NCBI GenBank assembly: GCA_031264895.1 | Contig: JAISDI010000115.1 | Location: 1 to 5,638 of the forward strand | Source of the DNA: Endomicrobium sp. | GTDB lineage: Bacteria; Elusimicrobiota; Endomicrobiia; Endomicrobiales; Endomicrobiaceae | Direction: 5' to 3' | DNA: 5,638 nucleotides | In this document: one piece after another, positions 1 through 5,524 of the stretch | Layout of the letters: each line of letters opens with the position of its first letter | Position numbering within the stretch: position 1 is the stretch's first letter | Translations under genes and position numbers: made by a program | The notes under the pieces: generated by a model | What the model was told of the DNA's origin: nothing | Databases searched by the model: none | What the model saw: only the letters and a program-made list of their open reading frames with translations

Positions 1-1584
1 CTTGCAAATCTTCAGGAACACTACGGTACAAACGCAGATGTAAACCAAAACGGAACGGTTTCGCAAAACGTGTATATCGTAAACGATGGCATAAATCCTT
101 CATCTGAAGGTTTTTCAAATTCGGGAATAAACGTTAACGGCAAAACCGTATGGGTCAAAAGTTCTATTGCGGACGGAATAACTTATTATGCGGCCGGAGT
201 TGCGTATGAAGAAATATCTGCCGCAATACAAAACAAAAAACTCGAAAACAAAGTAAAGCAGTCCTTAAGACAGGAAAGAATATTTTTAGAAAACACGATG
301 ACCGCGGACTATCTTGAAATAGACACCGTTACGGAAAATAAAACCGGCACGGAATACGGCCAAACGGGAACCGCAAGAATATATCTCGGAACAGGCACGG
401 AGTATATGCAGACCGACATGATATATTTTGACCGTGTCCGCGACATAAGAAACGCGGAAGGCTGGCAGCGCGCAAGAAGCATAATGATATTTTTAAACAA
501 AACCAAAACGATCGCAGATTTTGAAAAATACCTGAAAATTTTAAAAAACGCAAGCAACGGAAACATAATAATCACCGAAGAGTTTGCGCAAATACTTGCG
601 CAGTCGAACAAACTTGCGCCTGTGCTAGAGCAGCTCAGAAAAGACGGAATAAGCATTATGGTAGAAAAAACCGCAGACTCAAAACTGCCCGCAAACGTAT
701 TGAACCTTTTTGACGGAACATTCGATCCTGAAACCGGCAATATCGAAAGAGCGCAGGCCGGCAAAAAAGGAACCGTAGAACTTAACGTCGAAATTATATC
801 CGATGCCAAAACTATGGAAGATTCTTATAAACGGACAAATAAAAACGTCGTGTTTTTTGAAACGGCAATAGAAGAATACGTGCAGTCCGACAGAGCGGGG
901 CTGGGCAAATTTTTGCAAGATATAACGTCGCCCAAAATATTGAAATATTTTGCCGAAATCACGGCTGAACCTGCAATTACGGACAAGTCTGCCGCAGAAA
1001 CCGCAAGAAATTTTAACATAGAAAAAGTTTTAGACGATTTTCCGGATTTGACCGCCGGCGATATAAAGGCTATGTTTGAAGCGCTGCAAAACGGAGTTCC
1101 CGCGGAAGAAATTTTCCTGCTCGACCATTTGAACGTCAACAGCGCCGTAAGAATGTATCTGGCTGAAATAGACAGACGCGTTGAAGACAAAACCGCAATT
1201 TCCGATATTAAAAAAGCGTATATGGAAGGACTGGCCGAAAAGCTTGCCGCGTCGGTCGCGTTTAGAAATGCAAAAAGGGTCTACGGATTCAAAAATAAAA
1301 ATAACGAAAAACTTGTAGGCGAGCTTGCTCTGCTTAAGTATACGGGTTCCGAAACGACTGTCGCGGACGCTGCCATAAGCGACAGACTCAGAAATATGAC
1401 GTTTTTAAATTATAATAACGAAATAACTTCAATAATAAACGAGAACCCGGAAGCTATCCCCGCCGTTGCGGATCTAATGCTGGACATGATCTTTGCATAC
1501 GCAATGGAAGTCAAGACAAACAAAAAAGATTATAAGCAAGAACCCAATCTGCAAGCGCTTAACGCAATATTAAGCGCGGCATAA
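1..1584 (+). CDS. C-terminal part of a large unrecognised protein (5'-partial)
   Basis: The frame is open from the first base to TAA at 1582-1584, giving 527 visible residues, so the gene starts upstream of the window. A GTG at 70 could be read as a start, but it has no clear ribosome site and the frame continues through it, so I treat it as internal. I do not recognise the family. The visible part has no cysteine and only two histidines, which would fit an exported or surface protein, though no signal peptide or membrane segment is visible. Near window codons 116-138 a Gly/Thr-rich stretch holds two GTEY tetrapeptides sixteen residues apart. A mixed alpha/beta stretch follows, and the last ~250 residues look mostly helical, acidic and rich in Ala, Glu and Lys. 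No catalytic motif stands out. The length of the missing N-terminus is unknown. The next gene lies 115 bases downstream beyond inverted repeats, so it may be transcribed separately. Confidence 0.85.
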   Translation, partial: LANLQEHYGTNADVNQNGTVSQNVYIVNDGINPSSEGFSNSGINVNGKTVWVKSSIADGITYYAAGVAYEEISAAIQNKKLENKVKQSLRQERIFLENTMTADYLEIDTVTENKTGTEYGQTGTARIYLGTGTEYMQTDMIYFDRVRDIRNAEGWQRARSIMIFLNKTKTIADFEKYLKILKNASNGNIIITEEFAQILAQSNKLAPVLEQLRKDGISIMVEKTADSKLPANVLNLFDGTFDPETGNIERAQAGKKGTVELNVEIISDAKTMEDSYKRTNKNVVFFETAIEEYVQSDRAGLGKFLQDITSPKILKYFAEITAEPAITDKSAAETARNFNIEKVLDDFPDLTAGDIKAMFEALQNGVPAEEIFLLDHLNVNSAVRMYLAEIDRRVEDKTAISDIKKAYMEGLAEKLAASVAFRNAKRVYGFKNKNNEKLVGELALLKYTGSETTVADAAISDRLRNMTFLNYNNEITSIINENPEAIPAVADLMLDMIFAYAMEVKTNKKDYKQEPNLQALNAILSAA

Positions 1585-1699
1585 TATATGCCCGGCTTCA
1601 AACCCGGGACTACGCTGCCGGCAAGATTTATACGCGACGCGCACATCAGCCGGCAGCGGCGACTTTTCCGCAAAAGATCATATTTTACGGAGGAAGTCC
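1585..1699 (+). promoter_or_regulatory. Spacer with two inverted repeats; possible terminator or leader structure
   Basis: This spacer holds two dyads. The first is CCGGG-type: 1591-1595 pairs with 1604-1608 across an eight-base loop. The second is a perfect 10-bp inverted repeat, CGCTGCCGGC at 1613-1622 with its complement at 1649-1658, around a 26-base loop. Only a short TTTT (1664-1667) follows, so it is not a classical intrinsic terminator. It could end the upstream transcript weakly or act in the leader of the hydrolase gene. I see no convincing -35/-10 pair. A good Shine-Dalgarno GGAGG (1689-1693) lies six bases before the next ATG. Confidence 0.4.
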
Positions 1700-2731
1700 A
1701 TGAAGAAAATTTTTTTGGCAGCAGTATTTTTTGTTTTTGGAGTTATGTTTTTTGATGCGGTAAACGCTTATGCGCAGGAACAAACGCCGGACGAGGATGT
1801 AGAAGTCGGTAAAATAGTCAAAGCCGAAGTCAAAAATAAAAAGATCATTATCACAAACGACGAGGGCAGAAAGATAGATTACAGGATAAAAGGCATATGT
1901 TACGCTCCGGACATTGACGGCGGCTCGTTCTGTGAAAATTTTAAAAAAGATATTCCGCTTATCAAAAAAGCCGGCGCAAACTCTATCAGAACGTACAGGC
2001 CTTTGGGCTGTTACAAAGACGAATACGGAAATTCTTTTAACTCTGCCGGAACGAAAAAGATTTTAGACAAATGCCTTGAGTACGGTTTGACTGTTACGGT
2101 AGGCTTTTCGTATGAAGATATGGCCGAAGACGGTTTGATGTACTCTTATCTAAAAGAGTTCGGAGATCATCCCGCAATTCTTATGATAGCTTTGGGAAAC
2201 GAATACAATTATCATTATAACGAATGGTTTTCAAAAGAAGAATGGTTCCAAAGATTAAAAGAAGCTTCGGCAAGACTTAAAAAATATTTGCCCGGCAAAA
2301 TAGTCGCTACGGTTCACGGTGAAATGCCGTCCGCGCAGGAATTCAAAGAATACACGAAAGCCGGAATGGATCTGATAATGATGAACATGTACAGAGGCTC
2401 GAATTTCGGTTTTGCTTCGCAGCATTGGTACGAGATATCAAAAAATATGCCGTGGGTTTTGGGAGAGTTCGGCAGAAGCTCAAAAGACGGAAGCGGACAC
2501 GACACTTCTAAACTTCAGGTTTCATATCTGCAAACTCTCATAAGGAATATGGAACACGGCTATTTATTTAGTTTCTCTGACGACCCTGCAAAAGGCGAAG
2601 GCGAAATTTCTCCGGTGATAGGCAGCGAAGGCAGCATGGGAATTTATGAACACGGCAGAGACCCAAAAACAGCAGTCAAAGTCGTAAAAGAGGAATACGA
2701 AAAAATCACAGGAAGCGTAAGCCTGAATTAA
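1700..2731 (+). CDS. Secreted clan GH-A-like glycoside hydrolase (TIM barrel)
   Basis: This is a 343-residue protein with a Sec-type signal peptide: Lys-Lys at 2-3, a hydrophobic core at 4-18 and a likely cut after AYA at residue 25. The mature protein should be periplasmic, outer-membrane-associated or secreted. A short beta-rich lead-in (about 37-62) is followed by an (alpha/beta)8 barrel. KGICYAP (64-70) looks like the first strand and NSIRTYRP (94-101) the second. GNE at 166-168 offers E168 as acid/base, VHGE (205-208) and NMYRGSNFG (229-237) fit later strands, LGEFG (254-258) offers E256 as nucleophile, and GYLFSFSDD (287-295) is the last strand. The 88-residue glutamate spacing and the Asn-Glu pair fit clan GH-A retaining hydrolases such as GH2, GH5 or GH72 relatives. 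I cannot name the family or substrate; a transglycosylase is possible. Four cysteines (67, 78, 104, 125) could form disulfides. The ATG at 1700 is supported by GGAGG six bases upstream and by the signal peptide. Confidence 0.85.
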   Translation: MKKIFLAAVFFVFGVMFFDAVNAYAQEQTPDEDVEVGKIVKAEVKNKKIIITNDEGRKIDYRIKGICYAPDIDGGSFCENFKKDIPLIKKAGANSIRTYRPLGCYKDEYGNSFNSAGTKKILDKCLEYGLTVTVGFSYEDMAEDGLMYSYLKEFGDHPAILMIALGNEYNYHYNEWFSKEEWFQRLKEASARLKKYLPGKIVATVHGEMPSAQEFKEYTKAGMDLIMMNMYRGSNFGFASQHWYEISKNMPWVLGEFGRSSKDGSGHDTSKLQVSYLQTLIRNMEHGYLFSFSDDPAKGEGEISPVIGSEGSMGIYEHGRDPKTAVKVVKEEYEKITGSVSLN

Positions 2732-2736
2732 AGATA

Positions 2737-2767
2737 ATTAGTAATGAGTAATTAGTAATTAGTAATT
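2737..2767 (+). repeat. Heptamer tandem repeat (ATTAGTA)
   Basis: Four consecutive 7-base units plus a three-base remainder begin six bases after the hydrolase stop codon. Units 1, 3 and 4 are ATTAGTA; unit 2 is ATGAGTA. It is a simple-sequence tract with slippage potential and no visible function. It marks the gene-side edge of the repeat-rich spacer. Confidence 0.8.
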
Positions 2768-2821
2768 AAAGACAACAACAAAAAAAGTTGAAGTAATCAA
2801 AAAAATTTCCAAAGTGTCTTT

Positions 2822-2953
2822 AATTCCCATTTTCAGAAAATCGGAAATTCCCCTTTTTCCCAAAGACTCAGGGAATTCCCCTTTGCAAAAAATCAGAAAT
2901 TCCCCCTTTTTTAAAGGGGGTGGACGGAGACAATGTCTCCGGACGGGGGATTT
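2822..2953 (+). repeat. Repeat family A, copy 1 (step array plus double hairpin)
   Basis: Four AATTCCC(C) cores start at 2822, 2846, 2874 and 2898, that is 24, 28 and 24 bases apart. The last runs into a perfect hairpin, CCCCCTTT (2902-2909) with AAAGGGGG (2913-2920) around a TTT loop. A second hairpin follows, GGAGACA (2924-2930) with TGTCTCC (2932-2938), then a closing ACGGGGGATTT ending at 2953. The final GGGGG (2945-2949) can also pair with the CCCCC of the first hairpin, so two folds compete. This copy carries the GGAGACA-type insert; copies 2 and 3 carry CCGC-GAA-GCGG instead. Confidence 0.85.
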
Positions 2954-3032
2954 AGCCAAAGGCTCTGACGTGGTATCCCGCAAAGCGCTGACGGATATAC
3001 TGGGAGCGGACGGGGTTTCCTCTAAGAATTAC

Positions 3033-3120
3033 GACGACGACAAAATGGATTCCCGATAAAAAACTTCGGGAATGACAAACGGGCGAAATCATTTTTGTTG
3101 TCATGCCCGAAGTTTTCGGA
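3033..3120 (-). repeat. Repeat family B, copy 1 (paired hairpins, inverted)
   Basis: This matches the reverse complement of the copy at 3361-3447. Its better arm is ATTCCCGA (3049-3056) and TCGGGAAT (3066-3073) around a nine-base loop. The second arm is reduced to CCGAA (3107-3111) and TTCGG (3115-3119) after ATGC. The outer ends are GACGACAAAATGG-like on the left and an inverted ATTTTTGTTGTC near 3090-3102. The inversion relative to copies 2 and 3 is clear from the order of the TGGAT and ATGAC flanks. Confidence 0.85.
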
Positions 3121-3128
3121 AATGTTGT

Positions 3129-3279
3129 AATTCTTTTTTTTCAAAGTTTCGGAAATTCCCCTTTGCAAAAAAACAGAAATTCCCCCTTTTTTAAAGGGGG
3201 TGGCCGCGAAGCGGACGGGGGATTTTTACCAAGTCAACGGGATGTTGTCGAAAACACTGATGAAGAATTGAACGGTGGA
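3129..3279 (+). repeat. Repeat family A, copy 2, with extended downstream homology
   Basis: AATTC cores start at 3129, 3154 and 3178 (steps of 25 and 24 bases). The main hairpin is CCCCCTTT/AAAGGGGG within 3182-3200. It is followed by the CCGC-GAA-GCGG hairpin (3204-3214) and a closing ACGGGGGATTT. Bases 3154-3279 match 3451-3576 in copy 3 at 123 of 126 positions without gaps, including 50-odd bases of non-palindromic sequence past the hairpins. This copy and copy 3 therefore form one recent duplication unit. Confidence 0.9.
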
Positions 3280-3280
3280 T

Positions 3281-3340
3281 GACCCAACTGATTTATATTT
3301 AACATGGATGCCCCCCGTGTTAAGACCTCACGGGGCAGGC
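3281..3340 (+). repeat. Half element related to the end of B4, with a CCCCGTG hairpin
   Basis: The segment ACCCAACTG through TATTTAACATGGAT (about 3282-3309) resembles the reverse complement of the right end of the B4 element (about 3793-3816), with a few mismatches and small gaps. It is followed by a perfect 7-bp hairpin, CCCCGTG (3313-3319) with CACGGGG (3329-3335), instead of the usual CCCGA arm. It looks like one end of a B4-type element whose remainder was lost or replaced. Confidence 0.55.
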
Positions 3341-3360
3341 TGCTAAGGAATAACAGCATT

Positions 3361-3447
3361 CCCGAAAACTTCGGGCATGACGACAAAAATGATTTCACCC
3401 GTTTGTCATTCCCGAGTGTCGTAATCGGGAATCCATTTTGTCGTCGT
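3361..3447 (+). repeat. Repeat family B, copy 2 (paired hairpins)
   Basis: The first arm is CCCGAA (3361-3366) with TTCGGG (3370-3375) around three bases. The second is ATTCCCGA (3408-3415) with TCGGGAAT (3425-3432) around the nine-base loop GTGTCGTAA. The second arm is enclosed by near-complementary GACGACAAAAATG (3379-3391) and CCATTTTGTCGTC (3433-3445), so it can form one long interrupted stem. Family A copy 3 begins within a few bases of its right end. Confidence 0.9.
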
Positions 3448-3450
3448 AGT

Positions 3451-3576
3451 AATTCCCCTTTGCAAAAAAACAGAAATTCCCCCTTTTTTAAAGGGGGTGG
3501 CCGCGAAGCGGACGGGGGATTTTTACCAAGTCAACGGGATGTTGTCGAAGACACTGATAAGGAATTGAACGGTGGA
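3451..3576 (+). repeat. Repeat family A, copy 3 (126-bp duplicate of copy 2)
   Basis: Two AATTCCCC cores at 3451 and 3475 lead into the CCCCCTTT/AAAGGGGG hairpin, the CCGC-GAA-GCGG hairpin and ACGGGGGATTT. The sequence is colinear with 3154-3279, exactly 297 bases away, with three substitutions, all in the last quarter of the unit. The preceding step unit present in copy 2 is missing here because family B copy 2 directly abuts. Confidence 0.9.
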
Positions 3577-3579
3577 ACA

Positions 3580-3668
3580 ATGCCCGATTACAAACTTCGG
3601 GCATGACGACAAAAATGATTTCACTTGTTCGTCATTCCCGAAGGTTTTTATCGGGAATCCATTTTGTC
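3580..3668 (+). repeat. Repeat family B, copy 3 (best-preserved paired hairpins)
   Basis: Both arms are complete. Arm 1 is ATGCCCGA (3580-3587) with TCGGGCAT (3597-3604); arm 2 is ATTCCCGA (3634-3641) with TCGGGAAT (3651-3658). Both stems are 8 bp and both loops are nine bases. The arms are inverted copies of one another around a spacer that starts GACGACAAAAATG, and the right end CCATTTTGTC mirrors that spacer. It shares a run with copy 2 from ACTTCGGGCATGACG through TGATTTCAC. Confidence 0.9.
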
Positions 3669-3702
3669 TTTTCGCTTTTTGCCGCCATCACAACATTTAA
3701 GC

Positions 3703-3809
3703 TATTTGTCTATTTAACGTGGATCCCCGACAAAGACACTCGCGGATGACACGGCATAGAGGCTGTCATTCCCGAGAGTCGTAATCGGGATCCAAGTTAA
3801 ATACAAATA
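3703..3809 (+). repeat. B4: B-type dyad with long terminal inverted repeats
   Basis: Left end TATTTGTCTATTTAAC, then TGGATCCCCGA, runs 3703-3730. The right end 3785-3809 is its reverse complement apart from small gaps and one mismatch. Inside lie CTCGCGGATGAC (about 3740-3751) and GTCATTCCCGAG (about 3765-3776), which are complementary with mismatches. The right arm is TCCCGA and TCGGGA around the nine-base loop GAGTCGTAA. The element is about 107 bases and folds end to end. The dyad layout (TGGAT arm, ATGAC, spacer, GTCAT, arm, ATCCA) is the same as in copies 2 and 3, but the ends differ. No target-site duplication is obvious. Confidence 0.8.
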
Positions 3810-3909
3810 AGTGGGTTGATGACGATAAAGGAAAAAGATGGTTTTTAGAAAGCTCTAATGAATTTTTGGGTTAAATGGTATTATTGTGGGTCAAGTATAG
3901 TTCTGTGAA

Positions 3910-3941
3910 GTGGTGGCCGGATACATTGTCTCCGGACGGGG
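3910..3941 (+). repeat. Decayed family A fragment (A4)
   Basis: GTGG, a 19-base imperfect hairpin CCGGA...TCCGG (3917-3935, one internal mismatch) and GGACGGGG match the second half of family A copy 1, which also has the GTCTCCGG arm. The CCCCC/GGGGG hairpin half and the closing GATTT are absent. Confidence 0.65.
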
Positions 3942-3943
3942 TA

Positions 3944-4010
3944 GTCGTTGTTGCCGTTGTTTTTGTCGTTTCCGTTTCTGTTGTTGTAGTTTCCGTGCCT
4001 TTGCTTTTCT
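3944..4010 (+). other. T-rich tract nearly free of adenine upstream of the helicase gene
   Basis: In 67 bases there is a single A (3988), while T makes up 37 positions. GTT, TTG and TTTC steps recur. The transcript would be an unstructured U-rich leader. The opposite strand reads as an Asn-rich frame, which I regard as a consequence of composition. Function is unknown; it could be slippage-derived sequence or part of a leader. Confidence 0.6.
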
Positions 4011-4013
4011 AGT

Positions 4014-4094
4014 ATGTCGCCTGCAAAGGCCTTTTCTGATACGCTGCCTGCAAAGGCTATACCGCCCGCAAGGGCTTTGAAGGACGGACAATGA
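4014..4094 (+). CDS. Possible 26-codon leader ORF overlapping the helicase start
   Basis: An ATG at 4014 opens a 26-residue frame that ends at TGA 4092-4094, overlapping the helicase ATG at 4091 in an ATGA arrangement typical of translational coupling. The peptide contains PAKA twice and PARA once, because the three small hairpins are in this frame. It would be basic and Ala/Pro-rich. There is no good Shine-Dalgarno before 4014 and the overlap could be chance, so this is only a candidate leader peptide. Confidence 0.2.
   Translation: MSPAKAFSDTLPAKAIPPARALKDGQ
4019..4075 (+). promoter_or_regulatory. Three GCAA-tetraloop mini-hairpins in the helicase leader
   Basis: GCCTGCAAAGGC occurs at 4019-4030 and 4046-4057, and GCCCGCAAGGGC at 4064-4075. 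Each can fold as a 4-bp stem capped by GCAA, a GNRA-type tetraloop. The third copy changes both partners of one pair (T-A to C-G), which keeps the stem. The last hairpin ends three bases before the likely ribosome site GAAGGA (4079-4084). It could affect translation of the helicase or bind a protein. Short tandem duplication alone is the simpler alternative. Confidence 0.4.
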
Positions 4095-5353
4095 CGATAG
4101 AGATCAACGCCGAATTTAAACAAGCTTTTGAACTTATTTCGAATACCGACGACTGCGTTTTTGTTACCGGAAATGCCGGCACCGGAAAAACGACGTTTTT
4201 GAAATATTATATTACAAGGTCAAAAAAGAAAACGGTCATTCTTGCCCCGACAGGCGTTGCCGCGCTCAATGCCGGCGGCGAGACCGTACATTCTTTTTTC
4301 GGTTTTAAGCCCGACATAACTCTTTCAAAAATCAAAAAGAAAAAACTTTCGGACAAATCGATATACAAAAAAGTCGAAACGATAATTATTGACGAAGCCT
4401 CAATGCTGCGCTGTGACATTTTAGATTGTATAGACAAATTTTTAAGACTTAACAGGGAAACGCACCGGCAGCCTTTTGGCGGCGTGCAGATGGTTTTTAT
4501 AGGGGATTTACAGCAGCTTCCGCCTGTAGTAAAAAGGGAAGAAATGCACATTTTCGGTTCGGTTTATAAATCGCCTTATTTTATCAGCGCTTATTCGTTA
4601 AACGAATGCATGCTCCATACCGTTGAACTCAAAAAAATTTACAGACAACAGGAAAAAGATTTTATAACTCTTTTAAATTCCGTGCGCAACGGCATAGCCG
4701 GCGACGCGGAACTTGCCGTTTTAAACAAAAAAGCCGTCGGAGGCGTTCTTGACAAACCGATGGCAATATACCTCACCACAACAAACAAAAAAGCCGCGCA
4801 GATAAATCATACATACCTGTCAAAAATACGCGAAAAAGAGGCCATGTTTACGGCTGAAACCGAAAACATTGACGAAGGTTCCGGCGTTTTTCCTGCCGAA
4901 CATGATTTATTGCTGAAAAAAGGCGCACAGGTTATGACATTAAACAACGATTCAAAAAGCCGCTGGGTAAACGGAAGCATAGGCGTTGTCGAAGATATAA
5001 GAAACGACATGTATTCAGATAAAACCGTAATACACGTCAAATTTCAAAACGGGCGCATTGAACAGGTAGAACCGTACAAGTGGGAACTTTTCAAATATAA
5101 ATGGAACGAAAATCTCATGCAGATAGAAACCGAAAGCGCGGGCTTTTTCAAACAGTACCCGCTGAAACTTTCGTGGGCAGTAACAATACACAAAAGTCAG
5201 GGAAAAACTTTTGACAATGTAATCATAGACATGGAAAACGGCTCTTTTGCTCCCGGACAATTATATGTTGCACTAAGCCGCTGCACATCTTTTGACGGAA
5301 TTTTATTGTCGCGCCCGCTGACAAAGCGCGACATACTGGCGTACAGGTGCTAG
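4091..5353 (+). CDS. Pif1/RecD-like SF1B DNA helicase
   Basis: This is a complete 420-residue cytoplasmic ATPase predicted to unwind DNA 5' to 3', as known for SF1B helicases. Motifs are in the expected order: Walker A GNAGTGKTT (27-35, K33), motif Ia APTGVAALN (52-60), Walker B IIIDEASM (98-105, D101/E102), motif III GDLQQLPPV (138-146), motif V region WAVTIHKSQGKTF (362-374) and motif VI YVALSRCTS (392-400, arginine R397). The DEASMLR stretch followed by DxxD and FLRLNR matches bacterial Pif1-like proteins better than RecD proper. The protein stops soon after motif VI, so it lacks the C-terminal extensions of many bacterial relatives. The ATG at 4091 has GAAGGA six bases upstream. A TGA 54 bases upstream in frame, with no other start codon between, excludes extension. 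Pif1-type enzymes resolve G-quadruplexes, hairpins and stalled forks. The gene is flanked on both sides by G-rich palindromic repeats, but a functional link is unproven. No partner gene is adjacent. Confidence 0.93.
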   Translation: MTIEINAEFKQAFELISNTDDCVFVTGNAGTGKTTFLKYYITRSKKKTVILAPTGVAALNAGGETVHSFFGFKPDITLSKIKKKKLSDKSIYKKVETIIIDEASMLRCDILDCIDKFLRLNRETHRQPFGGVQMVFIGDLQQLPPVVKREEMHIFGSVYKSPYFISAYSLNECMLHTVELKKIYRQQEKDFITLLNSVRNGIAGDAELAVLNKKAVGGVLDKPMAIYLTTTNKKAAQINHTYLSKIREKEAMFTAETENIDEGSGVFPAEHDLLLKKGAQVMTLNNDSKSRWVNGSIGVVEDIRNDMYSDKTVIHVKFQNGRIEQVEPYKWELFKYKWNENLMQIETESAGFFKQYPLKLSWAVTIHKSQGKTFDNVIIDMENGSFAPGQLYVALSRCTSFDGILLSRPLTKRDILAYRC

Positions 5354-5406
5354 CGCACGGCAAATTAGAACGGCACGTTCCTTTGATCATAACTTGGAAA
5401 GTCGGG

Positions 5407-5522
5407 AATTCCCCATTTTAGAAAATCCGAGATCCCCCTTTCCAAGAGATTCAAAAATTTCTCTTTTCCAAAGTTTCGGAGATTCCCAATGTGGAAAAAC
5501 AGAAATTCCCCCTTTTTTAAAG
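5407..5522 (+). repeat. Repeat family A, copy 5 (longest step array, truncated hairpin)
   Basis: Five AATTCCCC-like cores lie near 5407, 5430, 5456, 5481 and 5504, spaced 23 to 26 bases; the second to fourth are degenerate (GATCCCCC, ATTTCTC, GATTCCC). The last leads into CCCCCTTTTTTAAAGG, which breaks off at 5522 before the GGGGG run is complete. The second hairpin and closing ACGGGGGATTT are missing. Between the helicase stop (5353) and this array is only a short GAACG-GCA-CGTTC hairpin (5368-5380) followed by CTTT, at best a weak terminator. Confidence 0.75.
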
Positions 5523-5524
5523 GC

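Larger units (their letters stand above)
2732..4090. other. 1.36-kb gene-poor spacer: mosaic of palindromic repeats
   Basis: I see no convincing protein gene here apart from a weak 26-codon leader ORF at the very end. Reading frames that cross the region are translations of the repeats themselves. The content is a chain of A-type (AATTCCCC/GGGGG) and B-type (ATNCCCGA...TCGGGNAT) palindromic elements, each listed separately, followed by a T-rich tract and three small hairpins before the helicase gene. The stretch from about 3810 to 3907 carries no repeat I recognise. No transposase, tRNA or rRNA is visible. A promoter for the helicase is expected here; TATTAT at 3879-3884 and TATAGT at 3896-3901 are possible -10 boxes, but neither has a good -35 partner. 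Confidence 0.75.

Noticed and set aside
70..72. GTG start for the first gene
   Set aside because: The frame is open back to base 1 without a stop and there is no clear ribosome site at the expected distance, so the gene is more likely cut by the window edge.
2897..2953. Bidirectional intrinsic terminator formed by the CCCCCTTT/AAAGGGGG hairpin
   Set aside because: The T-run lies inside the loop and stem; neither strand has a T-run after the stem.
2814..3059. An 81-codon + strand reading frame
   Set aside because: It is a translation of repeat family A and part of B. The repeated NSP and SPFFKGGG-like peptides come from the AATTCCCC and CCCCCTTT units, and there is no ribosome site.
3304..3606. 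A 100-codon + strand reading frame
   Set aside because: It crosses a half element, B copy 2 and A copy 3. The three differences between the duplicated units are mostly amino-acid changing, and no protein family is recognisable.
2822..3668. CRISPR array
   Set aside because: Repeat spacing is irregular, units are palindromic and divergent, spacers are not of uniform length, orientation varies, and no cas gene is present.
2732..4090. Insertion sequence or integrated element
   Set aside because: There are inverted repeats but no transposase, integrase or remnant of one, so only non-autonomous repeats can be supported.
3881..4123. An 80-codon - strand reading frame with AFAG/ALAG repeats and an Asn-rich end
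   Set aside because: It starts inside the helicase gene and its composition is explained by the T-rich tract and the three small hairpins on the other strand.
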